DNA of 64,000 nucleotides, from positions 424,058-488,057 of the forward strand of contig CANTFL010000034.1 of the NCBI GenBank assembly GCA_947650285.1. The letters run 5' to 3'. Every line of letters starts with the position of its first letter. Position 1 is the stretch's first letter. Source of the DNA: Hyaloperonospora brassicae (lineage: Eukaryota > Oomycota > Peronosporomycetes > Peronosporales > Peronosporaceae). Below are positions 44,013-52,627 of this stretch, piece by piece. Position numbers and translations under genes: made by a program. Below the pieces are notes generated by a model. It made no database searches and had not been told where the DNA came from. It saw nothing but the letters and a program-made list of their open reading frames with translations.

Positions 44013-45167
44013 ATGAACATGTTGGATGAAGAAGACACCTTTCACGCCACGCGTGAAGGGTTTACCCATTTGAGTGACATCGAATGGGGTGCGGTAGAAC
44101 GAATGAGTTCTACCGTAGGCGAACTCGTCGTTAGCGCCATGTTGGAGTCTCTAGACAGAGACCAACAACATGCCGCTATTGCCAAGTTCATTCAGAATGA
44201 ACTTGCTCTCGAGAGGGAGAAAGTAGCCTTGCTTCACCAGCAAGGCTCTCAACAGGCCGAGCAGTTGAGAGAACTCGGTGCTCAACAGACGGAGCTGTTG
44301 AGACAGCAGCAATTCCATGCTGCTGTGGGCGGGACGGCGCATGCGCGTCGTCCCGAAGTCATGAAAGTTGACATCTCCAAGTACAGTGGAGTCCCGGAGG
44401 ACTCCCTGTTACTATGGTTTGTCGAACTCGACAGAGCCCTAAGGGCTCGTCGCGTCGAAGATGAGCAAATGAAACTCACATTTGCTCAGACCCACTTGGC
44501 AGGGCGTGCCAAAACTTGGTCCCTGGGACTCGAGAGTAGCGACCCAAACGTGTTTAGGTCGCTAGATGACTTCAAGTCCCGGCTCAGACAAACGTTTGAG
44601 CCGCCACGGGCTGAGTTCAGGGCTCGTTCAGAGCTCCTGAAACTCAAGCAGGGTAAGCGTGATGTGCACGCTTACGCACAACATATACGACTCCTTGCGA
44701 GTAGTATAACTGCTAACCCAGTACATGAACACACGTTGATTACGGTGTTCATGCAAGGGCTCGCAGAAGGGCCCGTCAGGAGCCATCTGTTCCGCCTTGA
44801 GCTGAATACGCTTGAAGAAGCGATATCAGCCGCGGAACAGGAAGACTTTAGCATGAGACAGGCTCATGCTAGCTCAAACTCTTATCGTCCACCGAGACGA
44901 CAAGAGATCGGAGGTCCAGAACCAATGGACCTCTGCTATGTTGAGAGCGAGAGACCTCGCTCTTCAAACAACAAGCGATTGCAGAGGTGCAATCGCTGTC
45001 AGAAGTTAGGGCACTACGCATACGAGTGTAGTGCTCCACGCCCAGTACCAAACAGTACTGAGCGAAATGGACGACCATTCGCCAGAAAGGGCAATGGGCG
45101 TGGGTCCAGCGCTGTTGCGAAGCCGCAACAGCGAGACGGACCATCAAAAAATGGTCGGGGTCAGTAG
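44013..45167 (+). CDS. gag: Gypsy Gag protein
   Basis: 384 residues from the ATG at 44013 to TAG at 45165-45167. The N-terminal part is helical and charged with L-E-S-L-D-R-D-Q-Q-H; the middle matches the retrotransposon gag domain (W-F-V-E-L-D-R-A-L-R, L-A-G-R-A-K-T-W-S, F-R-A-R-S-E-L-L-K-L-K-Q-G). A complete zinc knuckle C-x2-C-x4-H-x4-C lies at 44988-45029, followed by a basic, glycine- and asparagine-rich tail. It would form the virus-like particle and bind element RNA. Near its end sits a likely -1 frameshift site that would fuse it to Pol. Confidence 0.92.
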   Translation: MNMLDEEDTFHATREGFTHLSDIEWGAVERMSSTVGELVVSAMLESLDRDQQHAAIAKFIQNELALEREKVALLHQQGSQQAEQLRELGAQQTELLRQQQFHAAVGGTAHARRPEVMKVDISKYSGVPEDSLLLWFVELDRALRARRVEDEQMKLTFAQTHLAGRAKTWSLGLESSDPNVFRSLDDFKSRLRQTFEPPRAEFRARSELLKLKQGKRDVHAYAQHIRLLASSITANPVHEHTLITVFMQGLAEGPVRSHLFRLELNTLEEAISAAEQEDFSMRQAHASSNSYRPPRRQEIGGPEPMDLCYVESERPRSSNNKRLQRCNRCQKLGHYAYECSAPRPVPNSTERNGRPFARKGNGRGSSAVAKPQQRDGPSKNGRGQ

Positions 45168-45183
45168 GGGCGGAGCGCCCTAC
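45146..45183 (+). promoter_or_regulatory. putative -1 ribosomal frameshift signal (gag to pol)
   Basis: A-AAA-AAT in the gag frame (45146-45152) fits the slippery X-XXY-YYZ rule. After 11 bases comes an inverted repeat, GTAGGG(G)CG / CGCCCTAC (45164-45183), whose stem contains the gag stop codon. Pol is in the -1 frame and is open from 45152 with no stop. Position, frame and downstream structure agree; the spacer is slightly longer than the common 5-9 bases. Confidence 0.6.
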
Positions 45184-48100
45184 TGATCCAGCAACCTCAA
45201 GAGAATTTGCAAATCTCTTGACGAAAGTTGCTCCAGATACACAATCATTGTGTGTCTCTGCACCTGGTGATGACGTTTCGCTCATCACCTTGAAGTTGGA
45301 AGCGACAAATGATTTGTCGCTTCGTGCCCTAGTAGACTGTGGGGCGTCGAACAACTTTGTTCGTCGCCAGTCACTAGAGGGTCGTAGGCTCAAGTTCGTT
45401 GAGCGCGACATTCCCCTCACAAGGATGACGGTGCGCCTTGCAACAGGCGCATCGATAACCGTTGAGAAACGTGTAGTAGGAATCCACTACACGTTAGAGG
45501 GCGAACAGTACGATGATGACTTCATCGTACTAGATCTGGATGACAAATTTGATGTCATCCTGGGATTACCTTGGCTCAGAAAGTACGAGCCAAGGGTGAG
45601 CTGGCAGCATCGATCCGTGAAGATGCCTGCCGCTTGTTCATCAGATGGCCATCTGATGAACATCTTGGAGCGTCCACAAGCGTGTGGATGTTCTGCGAGT
45701 GAGTGCGATGGCCTCACTTGCGGTACGGTCGTTAGCACGACTGCACAAGATCACAGTGTAGTTGATCACTACACTGTGGAGCAAGCTCCCGGCGGCTGTA
45801 CAGATGTACAGGCTGCGCCGAAGGTCCACCACTCGAATAAGTCGAGTGGACCGGGACATGGATGCATGCCTAGCGGGCAGCATCTTAGAAGAAAGAAACC
45901 TGTTGCCCCCAAGGGGCAACATGAAAATCCTAGGTCGACTGGAGAGTCGACCGTAGAGGATCGGTGCCTGACTGTGGTTGCACAGCCACAGTCGGAAGAC
46001 GTCGAGGGAATAAGTCCCCACGTACTTGAGGAAGGAATTCCTCAAGAGTCGCTTGCTGAGGGATTAGGCCCTCAGCAACCTGTGGAAGCAAGTTCCCAGG
46101 AAGAAACCGAGACGTTGAACGTCTTGGTTAATGACGGATCAAGCGTAGGCGCTTATACGCTTGATCTGATTGTGCCTCCGAAGTTGACTTCGGAGATAAC
46201 TCAGTTGCCAACGCTAGAACCGAAACGGTTCTTGCGTGATCTGCGTAGTGGCAAAGTCAAGCAGATCTGCATACTCGTCACAGAGGATGAGTATGTGACC
46301 GATATTCGGTCGGCAACAGTATTTGCTGAGAACGAACGGGTTCTCAGCAGCTCATCGATGGACGAAAGTGTCCTCGATGAGAAGACTCGGATTGAGCGAT
46401 ACACGTCTCAATCCTGGGAGTCACTTCAGGCAAATCCTTTGTATAAGGATTTGATCGAATTCAGGGATGTGTTCCCTGAATCCGTACCTTGCGAGTTGCC
46501 TAAGGACAAAGGCACTCGACACGAGATCGAGCTCAAACCGGGCTCGAAGTACTGTGTCATGAAGCAGTGGCCACTGCCTCGTGAACAAGTACTAGCGATC
46601 GACAAGTTCTTTGCCGATCGCTTAGCAGCGGGCCATGTGAGGGAATCAACATCCCCTCACAGCTCTCCGACCTTCTGTGTGCGAAAGGCCACAGGAGGGT
46701 GGCGGATAGTGCACGCATTCAACAAATTGAATGCTGCAACGGTACCGGCTCAGACGCCGATACCGAGGAAGGACGTAATCATAGATGGTATGTCAAAGAG
46801 TACCATCTTTTCGTCCATGGATCTGATGGATGGATTCTATCAGATCCTGATGCGTGAACGGGACGTCCCGTTCACGGCAGTGAGTACCCCCAGCGGGATG
46901 CTGTGGGAGTGGCTAGTGATGCCACAGGGGCTGAGTAATGCCCCTGCAACATTCAACAGATGTGTTACAAATCTGTTGAGACCGGTGCGAGACTTCGCAC
47001 CGAGTTACTTCGACGATGTGTTCGTCCATAGCCGGGCTATGGACGGAAAGACGGACGTTGAAGTTCACAGAACTCACGTTCGTCAGGTTCTTCAACTTAT
47101 GCGCAAGTATAAGTTGTACGCCAACCTCAAGAAGTGTATATTCGCGGCTAGCGAAATACCACTTCTTGGGTGCATCGTGGGTAAACACGGCGTACGCCCT
47201 GATCCCGAAAAGATCAAGGCGATCACCGACTGGCCAGTGCCAGTCGATGTCAAGGGACTAAGGAAGTTCCTTGGTCTTGCGGCGTACTTGCACAAGTACT
47301 CGCGCAACTACGCCGAGATGACTGTTCATCTTTCTTGTCTGCTCAAGAAAAATGTCAAGTGGTCATGGAACGCTGAGTGCCAGCGTTCCTTTGAAGGTAT
47401 CAAGCAAAGCTTGATGCAATCGCCGATCTTGGCGATTGCAGATCAGGACAGACCATTTCATGTGGTCTGTGACGCCAGCGATTTCGCAATCGGCTGTGCG
47501 TTAATGCAGTTCGATGCAGATGGCGCGGAGCGCGTCATCTGTTATCAGTCGCGTCAGCTGCAAGCAGCTGAGCGTAATTACCCAGTGCATGACAAGGAAC
47601 TCCTTGCCATGAAATACGCACTGGCTAAGTTTCGCGTCTATCTCTTGGGAGATAGACCGTTTGTTGTCTACACGGACCATGCGTCATTACGCACGGCCGT
47701 AAACAGCCCACACCTCTCGCAAAGAATGGCGAGGTGGCTGTCTTTCTTCGCGGAGTATAACTTCTCCGTGGAGTATAAACCGGGACGACTCAATGTCGTC
47801 GCTGATGCGCTTTCGCGCCGGCCCGATTTCGAGCCGGACGCACAATCCAACAGTGAGGATAAGCCCACTGTTGCGACACTGTCAGTCAGTGTCCCGTCGT
47901 CAAGTTTACTTGACGACGTACGAAAGGCATACGCGGAAGATAAGGATCTTCTGCGATTGATGGATCATCTGGTGAATCCATCCAGTAAATCCATGAGGGA
48001 TTTACCGGCTTTGTACCGATCCTCATCGGATCGGTATAGTACACGCAACGGATTGCTGTACTATACAGCTGTTGCCGACGACACGCCTCGTGTCGTCGTA

Positions 48101-49081
48101 CCCGCTCATCATGATTTGCGTTTGCGCATCATGTATGAGTGTCACGATGCCCCAACAAGCGGCCATCGTGGAAGGGAAAAGACTTACCTCACGGTAAGTC
48201 GTGACTTTTACTGGCCCCGCCAGTATCAGTTTGTTCGCAAGTACATACGTGCTTGCGAGGTTTGTCAACGGGTGAAGCCTAGTCCTTCATCCCGTGCGCC
48301 ATTGCAGCCTCTGCCTGTTCCGACAGAGTGCTGGCAGTCCGTTTCCATGGACTTCGTCTTCGGGTTTCCCGAAGACGCTCACAAGAATAATGGTATTCTT
48401 GTGTTTGTTGACCGATTCAGCAAGATGGTCCATCTTGCTGCTGTCCCTGAGTCGATCAAGGCTCAAGGTTGTGCTCGTGTCTTTCTAGACACGGTCTTTA
48501 GACTCCACGGGTTACCCCGTGAACTCGTATCCGACCGTGACCCTCGGTTCACGGCGGCATTTTGGCAAACCGTGTTCCGTACTCTCGGAACACGATTGAA
48601 GATGTCCACTTCTGACCATCCAGAAACAGATGGTCAGACGGAACGTGCGAACCGTGTCCTCGAAGAGATCCTTCGAGGATATGTCCACTCGTTTCCGAGT
48701 TGGAGCGAATTCCTACCCATGGTGGAATTCGCCATCAATAATTCGGTGCATGCTTCCACACAGCACACACCGTTTTACGTGAATGGCCTACGCCATCCAC
48801 GAGTGCCCACCCTTATAGAGTGTGACTCTTGGATAAGGGGGGAGGGACTCGCTCGAGCAAAAACCGTTTTGGCTCTTGCTCATCACGTGTCGACGCTAAC
48901 GTCGTCACGTATGATGCCGATGTCGATCAAGTCGACATCGATGAAGAAGATCATCTCAATAATAGCGACGACGCTATTATTGATTCGGATGATGATGACG
49001 ATGCTGGTATATTCAGCATCGCCAACGATTATGTCAGCGAGGAAGAAGACAACCTCGCTGAAGAAGAGAGCAATCTCTTAG
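45152..49081 (+). CDS. pol: Gypsy Pol: protease, reverse transcriptase, RNase H, integrase
   Basis: In the -1 frame relative to gag, open from 45152 to 49081. Domains in order: aspartic protease with L-V-D-C-G-A-S-N-N-F (about 45327-45356); reverse transcriptase from about 46465, catalytic Y-F-D-D at 47006-47017; RNase H (about 47440-47840, V-C-D-A-S-D-F-A-I-G and Y-T-D-H-A-S-L-R); integrase zinc finger with H-x-H and C-E-V-C (about 48105-48275); integrase core with the first Asp in S-M-D-F-V-F-G, the second in S-D-R-D-P-R-F, and the Glu in Q-T-E-R-A-N-R. All catalytic residues I can check are present. After about 48840 this frame stops resembling the family, and the integrase C-terminus continues in the next ORF one base back. 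It has no ATG of its own where protein similarity starts. Confidence 0.92.
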   Translation, partial: WSGSVGAERPTDPATSREFANLLTKVAPDTQSLCVSAPGDDVSLITLKLEATNDLSLRALVDCGASNNFVRRQSLEGRRLKFVERDIPLTRMTVRLATGASITVEKRVVGIHYTLEGEQYDDDFIVLDLDDKFDVILGLPWLRKYEPRVSWQHRSVKMPAACSSDGHLMNILERPQACGCSASECDGLTCGTVVSTTAQDHSVVDHYTVEQAPGGCTDVQAAPKVHHSNKSSGPGHGCMPSGQHLRRKKPVAPKGQHENPRSTGESTVEDRCLTVVAQPQSEDVEGISPHVLEEGIPQESLAEGLGPQQPVEASSQEETETLNVLVNDGSSVGAYTLDLIVPPKLTSEITQLPTLEPKRFLRDLRSGKVKQICILVTEDEYVTDIRSATVFAENERVLSSSSMDESVLDEKTRIERYTSQSWESLQANPLYKDLIEFRDVFPESVPCELPKDKGTRHEIELKPGSKYCVMKQWPLPREQVLAIDKFFADRLAAGHVRESTSPHSSPTFCVRKATGGWRIVHAFNKLNAATVPAQTPIPRKDVIIDGMSKSTIFSSMDLMDGFYQILMRERDVPFTAVSTPSGMLWEWLVMPQGLSNAPATFNRCVTNLLRPVRDFAPSYFDDVFVHSRAMDGKTDVEVHRTHVRQVLQLMRKYKLYANLKKCIFAASEIPLLGCIVGKHGVRPDPEKIKAITDWPVPVDVKGLRKFLGLAAYLHKYSRNYAEMTVHLSCLLKKNVKWSWNAECQRSFEGIKQSLMQSPILAIADQDRPFHVVCDASDFAIGCALMQFDADGAERVICYQSRQLQAAERNYPVHDKELLAMKYALAKFRVYLLGDRPFVVYTDHASLRTAVNSPHLSQRMARWLSFFAEYNFSVEYKPGRLNVVADALSRRPDFEPDAQSNSEDKPTVATLSVSVPSSSLLDDVRKAYAEDKDLLRLMDHLVNPSSKSMRDLPALYRSSSDRYSTRNGLLYYTAVADDTPRVVVPAHHDLRLRIMYECHDAPTSGHRGREKTYLTVSRDFYWPRQYQFVRKYIRACEVCQRVKPSPSSRAPLQPLPVPTECWQSVSMDFVFGFPEDAHKNNGILVFVDRFSKMVHLAAVPESIKAQGCARVFLDTVFRLHGLPRELVSDRDPRFTAAFWQTVFRTLGTRLKMSTSDHPETDGQTERANRVLEEILRGYVHSFPSWSEFLPMVEFAINNSVHASTQHTPFYVNGLRHPRVPTLIECDSWIRGEGLARAKTVLALAHHVSTLTSSRMMPMSIKSTSMKKIISIIATTLLLIRMMMTMLVYSASPTIMSARKKTTSLKKRAIS

Positions 49082-50061
49082 CAGTGCGCACGAAGCGCAC
49101 TGACAGACAAAACAAAGAGTCAGCAGAGAACTTCCTGCTGACTCGAGAAGCGGTAGTCCGTTTCGTTCAGGACTCCATCGCAAATGCGGTGGACCGTCAG
49201 AAACGGAACGCAGACAAGAATGGAAGAGCAAATGTTCTTTCATTTAAGGTTAACGACCTAGTACTACTGTCTACGGTAAACTTACCTGGACATGCAGTCA
49301 CTAGTGTCGGCAGTAGTAAACTACTGCCGAAATACATTGGGCCATTTCGAGTGTTGCATCGCAAGGGCAATGCATACACACTCGAATTGCCACGTAGGAT
49401 GCGCACGCATCCTACGTTTTACGTGGGGAGGCTTAGGTCGTACTGTCAGTACGAGCCTTCTTCTTCCGATGAAGATAGCCCCCACGTTCAAGAACATCCA
49501 TCAAGTTCTTGCGTTCGCGCTCCAGACGATCCGTCTGGTCGCGCAGATATGATACCTCGGAACTCAACCGAGATATCTCCCCGCGAGCTGTCGCCAGCTC
49601 GCCGAATAGGGAGCGGACATCCCGCTCGACCTGAAGCTGCGCTGTGGCATAATCGGCGCGATCCCTCGCCCGATCAGCCTCGTGACCCTTGCGGTTCTTC
49701 CGCACGGTATCGGTCAAAGCGTAGCGCCGGTCGCGCTCGTGCTTCAAGTCATCGCGCAATTCATCGATTGCGCGATCCATCTCGTAAGGGTCGAGATGGT
49801 GAACCGAATCATCTGGAGGAGGTCTTTCCTCCTCCACCACATCCTTTGGTGGATGCTCACGGTGATCAACGCTTTCTAGTGGAGCGTATCTTGAATCACC
49901 GTGACGATTCAGGATCAAGGACGAGCTACCTCGTCCAGTGGCGGGGGTATCCACCCTCTTGGAACAGCTGGGAGCCCCGCTCTCAGCTGTTGATGGATGT
50001 TGAAGGTCTCGTCCGCCAGTATGACGAGACCCATCCGATGAGTCCTGTGGCCCATCGGTAA
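48829..50061 (+). CDS. pol: Pol C-terminus: integrase tail and chromodomain, -1 frame
   Basis: Overlaps the main pol frame and is one base back from it; the switch probably lies at the G run 48837-48842. It begins [10 protein letters not shown], has an acidic Asp/Glu linker, then an integrase C-terminal domain ([12 protein letters not shown] and A-Y-T-L-E-L-P). A Pro/Ser/Arg-rich linker of low complexity follows (about 49447-49860). A chromodomain lies at 49864-50040 ([15 protein letters not shown] and W-N-S-W-E-P). Chromodomains steer integration toward particular chromatin. The 3' half is opposite the antisense gene. Confidence 0.88.
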   Translation: MDKGGGTRSSKNRFGSCSSRVDANVVTYDADVDQVDIDEEDHLNNSDDAIIDSDDDDDAGIFSIANDYVSEEEDNLAEEESNLLAVRTKRTDRQNKESAENFLLTREAVVRFVQDSIANAVDRQKRNADKNGRANVLSFKVNDLVLLSTVNLPGHAVTSVGSSKLLPKYIGPFRVLHRKGNAYTLELPRRMRTHPTFYVGRLRSYCQYEPSSSDEDSPHVQEHPSSSCVRAPDDPSGRADMIPRNSTEISPRELSPARRIGSGHPARPEAALWHNRRDPSPDQPRDPCGSSARYRSKRSAGRARASSHRAIHRLRDPSRKGRDGEPNHLEEVFPPPPHPLVDAHGDQRFLVERILNHRDDSGSRTSYLVQWRGYPPSWNSWEPRSQLLMDVEGLVRQYDETHPMSPVAHR

Positions 50062-51040
50062 ACACGCGCCCTAGGCGCTTGTAGACGGATTGCAAGTTTG
50101 CAATCGCGTCACGCATCTCAGCCGAGATGTGTGCCCTTCCCCAGGGCGAATTTAGGGAATACACATCCCTATGTGCACGCTGCGAGTTGTCAACACAACT
50201 CGCACAAGGGTCTCCCCATGTGAGGCAAGGAATGCCTGCCTCACTCGATAAACAATGCAACCGGTACCTAGCACCGGTTGGCGTTCGCCTTTCGAACCTG
50301 AGGCGTGTCGCCTCAAGTTTCTTGAGCCACCCTTCTCGTCCAAAATTCTTTACGTTTTGGACGAACGCGTTCCACGCAGCCAAAAGCGAGGCCTTGTCAC
50401 GCTTTTGGTTGCTGTTGTACCATCGATGTCTAAGGAAGACATCGAGATAAAAGTCTTCTTCAGCGCGAAAGTTCTTCGCGCTGGAACTCAAGCCGTGAAG
50501 CTCGGTTGCATCGAATAAGGGTATTCGATGGTGTTGGCCTGTCTCGTGAGACAGGCTATTGATGAGCCGTTCGGGCAAACGCCACGGCTTCAACTCATCA
50601 CGCTTCACAGTGGTACCCTTGTCGGTACCACGGCTCCCAGATTGACGACGGCTCGCGCCATCGTCATCACGCTCGTGCGAAGACGCACGAGCCGGCGGTG
50701 GTGAGGAATAGAATTCCTCACCACCCTGATCATCGTCATCACTGCCGAACAGACTGTGATGCAAATCACGAGTCCGTTCGTTCGGCAGTGGTCTTGGCGA
50801 ATACTGAGGCGTCGCCGGTGAGCGAGACGCCTCTGGAGCATTGCCCGAGTCAGACACGTCTGACTCGCCAGAGTAGATGACCTCTACATCAGGGTCATCG
50901 TGCGCACGCGGTGTGATACCGCGTGCACCTGCAGCACCTGTTGCTGCAGGCGAAGAAGGGGCGGCAGACGACGAATCGTCTGCCGCAGAGGCTGGCACAG
51001 CACCGGGCTGTGTGGGTCTTGAGTCACCTCGCATAGACAT
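49433..51040 (-). CDS. antisense gene of Gypsy element: 535-residue coiled-coil protein
   Basis: ATG at 51040, 132 bp inside the 3' LTR, open for 535 codons and ending within the sense pol C-terminus. Residues 1-150 are Ala/Ser/Asp-rich and probably disordered. About 150-310 look folded: [28 protein letters not shown], then a cysteine cluster H-C-x6-G-I-P-C-x6-C-A-S-C that may bind metal. About 310-420 are low-complexity and lie opposite the chromodomain. About 421-520 are strongly charged heptad-like coiled coil ([20 protein letters not shown]) opposite the low-complexity sense linker. The tail is basic (R-K-K-K-A-R). I do not recognise the family; function unknown. About 630 bp overlap sense pol, about 980 bp do not. 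Confidence 0.7.
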   Translation of the reverse strand: MSMRGDSRPTQPGAVPASAADDSSSAAPSSPAATGAAGARGITPRAHDDPDVEVIYSGESDVSDSGNAPEASRSPATPQYSPRPLPNERTRDLHHSLFGSDDDDQGGEEFYSSPPPARASSHERDDDGASRRQSGSRGTDKGTTVKRDELKPWRLPERLINSLSHETGQHHRIPLFDATELHGLSSSAKNFRAEEDFYLDVFLRHRWYNSNQKRDKASLLAAWNAFVQNVKNFGREGWLKKLEATRLRFERRTPTGARYRLHCLSSEAGIPCLTWGDPCASCVDNSQRAHRDVYSLNSPWGRAHISAEMRDAIANLQSVYKRLGRVFTDGPQDSSDGSRHTGGRDLQHPSTAESGAPSCSKRVDTPATGRGSSSLILNRHGDSRYAPLESVDHREHPPKDVVEEERPPPDDSVHHLDPYEMDRAIDELRDDLKHERDRRYALTDTVRKNRKGHEADRARDRADYATAQLQVERDVRSLFGELATARGEISRLSSEVSYLRDQTDRLERERKNLMDVLERGGYLHRKKKARTDSTT

Positions 51041-51159
51041 GTTAACTATGCGAGGTCAAGCGGAAAGTGAATGGAACGGACCCAACAAGTGCTCCCTGTC
51101 CCAATGGTGGCCAACGGGTGGCCTCCATATTTTCGATAGTCACACGGTGACTATCAGTT

Positions 51160-51171
51160 AAGGGGGGGTGA
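51160..51171 (+). promoter_or_regulatory. polypurine tract of young Gypsy element
   Basis: AAGGGGGGGTGA directly before the 3' LTR start at 51172. Confidence 0.75.
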
Positions 51172-51562
51172 TGTAACGGGGCAGCCCGTTACATGAAATT
51201 GTCACTTTAAGGAAAGTGACAATAAAGAATATAAAGATGGATATTCTTTAAACAATATCACCAAAGTGGTGATATTGAAGGGTCGACCAAAGGGTCTGTT
51301 CATTGGTTGATATCGTGATGATATCAACCCACCAATCGCCGCAAGACGCGCGCAATGAGTGGTGACGAGACGTCACCATACATCCAGTTATATTAGTATA
51401 GTTAAACTAAGTCAAACGGAGAGACAGTAGTTTAAAGACTTAATTATATTAATATAACAGTTCTACTTTTACCCTACCTACGCTTCCTCGCTTGCCACGT
51501 GTACGTCCGTCGGGGCACCCAAAACCCTTGCGTTAAGTTACGCAAGGGTGTGCCCCGTTACA
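51172..51562 (+). repeat. 3' LTR of young Gypsy element
   Basis: 391 bp, one mismatch against 43578-43968. Confidence 0.95.
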
Positions 51563-51567
51563 GTGGG
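51563..51567 (+). repeat. target-site duplication GTGGG (right)
   Basis: Pairs with 43573-43577. Confidence 0.9.
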
Positions 51568-51597
51568 TGTGTACCTATAAATCTCCTTACTAAATAA

Positions 51598-51675
51598 GGT
51601 TGATGGATAGCCTAACCGTAATACAGTTTTTTTAGGCGAACACCTACGTTTTTTTTACGATTCTGCCTTGCCAAA
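51598..51675 (-). repeat. displaced outer right TIR of MULE A
   Basis: Inverse of 34154-34222 (TTTTAGGCGAACACCTA and CTAACCG-type blocks). It directly abuts the end of the MULE B right arm. Confidence 0.6.
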
Positions 51676-52198
51676 GTTTGCATCTAAGTCGGTCCGTTTT
51701 TGTAAAGTTTACAGGAAATTAACAAGAAGCTGGTCGCTAGCACAGTTTTACGAAAAGCACAGCAACGCCACAGCAATCATGTTTGTCGATGTTTGTCACT
51801 GTAGATTGATACATTTGAGACAAAGCCCCTCCCCAACAGATGTCGTGTCTAGCGATTATTTTTTTCTCCTTGAAATAACAAGTTTGCCACGCTCTTTATT
51901 TAGTTGATGGGTGGACGACAAGCGTGATGCAGCTGGTCCACACTGAAGTGTGCAGCATAGCCAGTACACACACAAGTAATGGTCCAATGGTAGACCAGCA
52001 ATCACTTGGAGACAAGAAATGATAAAGCTGGTCCAACCGTACCATCATACTCGACGCAGCTGTCACCCCATGCATAGCCTACCGGGATTCGCCACTCACT
52101 TTCGTTGGTGACCCTCACTTCACATTTTACTCTGCGCCTTCACATCGAATAAGTACTTCCTGCGCGAAGCCCTTCGACCGACGGCGCTACCTGCAGCA

Positions 52199-52627
52199 AT
52201 GATCAAGAGCTTATTTCTACTCGGGCTCGCGCTCTTCGTGTCCGGCAGCAGTGGCGCACTTTCGGCTTCAACCGTTGGCAAGCGATCTGAACCGACGGCA
52301 CCGACCCTGGACCGCGCCACATGGTCGGAACATAACGGTGAAAATAACTATCGTGTAACTGAGCCTACCAAGCAAGCCGATCGTGCTGTGAAGGACATCC
52401 CGCAATACGGTGAGACGTTTAAGGAGACCATGTACCGTCTGTGGGGACATTTCAAGAGGTCGCGTTCGGTCAGTCGCATTTGGGGGTTGTTCACAAGGCC
52501 AACATTCATGAAGAAGTTGGGAAAATGGATGTCGGCCTCAAAGACGAAGATCGTTGACATCCTCGGCCGGATCAAGACAAAGAGGGAGGCGCTTTTCAAC
52601 CGAAAGCCTTCGCTTGTTCCTCGCTAG
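52199..52627 (+). CDS. small secreted protein, candidate effector
   Basis: 142 residues, no introns. The start at 52199 gives a typical signal peptide: M-I-K, then a hydrophobic core L-F-L-L-G-L-A-L-F-V, with likely cleavage around residues 20-23 after small residues. The mature part is lysine/arginine-rich and mostly helical in appearance (F-K-E-T-M-Y-R-L-W-G-H-F, I-W-G-L-F and K-K-L-G-K-W-M), ending in P-S-L-V-P-R. There is no RXLR or dEER motif and no LFLAK-type motif, so it is not a classical RXLR or Crinkler protein. Secretion is well supported by sequence; an effector role is inferred from size, signal peptide and its setting next to transposons in gene-poor DNA. There are 523 bp between the MULE A repeat and the start. 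Confidence 0.6.
   Translation: MIKSLFLLGLALFVSGSSGALSASTVGKRSEPTAPTLDRATWSEHNGENNYRVTEPTKQADRAVKDIPQYGETFKETMYRLWGHFKRSRSVSRIWGLFTRPTFMKKLGKWMSASKTKIVDILGRIKTKREALFNRKPSLVPR

Larger units (their letters stand above)
43578..51562 (+). mobile_element. young Ty3/Gypsy chromovirus with antisense gene
   Basis: 7,985 bp, with 391-bp LTRs (43578-43968 and 51172-51562) differing at one position (A/G in the AAACGAAGAG / AAACGGAGAG block) and a perfect GTGGG target duplication. Just inside the left LTR is CCTGGTAGCAC, a plausible primer-binding site. AAGGGGGGGTGA abuts the right LTR as the polypurine tract. Gag is open, pol is open apart from one frame change before the chromodomain, and a 535-codon antisense frame occupies the 3' part. 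LTR near-identity points to a very recent insertion. LTRs and coding parts are packed with short inverted repeats (see findings). Confidence 0.95.
39605..51600 (-). mobile_element. decayed MULE-type DNA transposon B, split by Gypsy insertion
   Basis: Left TIR 39605-39850. The right TIR (43360-43577) continues at 51563-51600 after the young Gypsy element that landed inside it. Removing the Gypsy element and one GTGGG copy restores a right arm matching the left arm across the junction. The interior (40700-42950) carries a MULE transposase remnant on minus and a solo LTR. Without the Gypsy insertion the element is about 4.0 kb. The 9-11 bp target duplication was not found; the outer edges are approximate. 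Confidence 0.7.
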
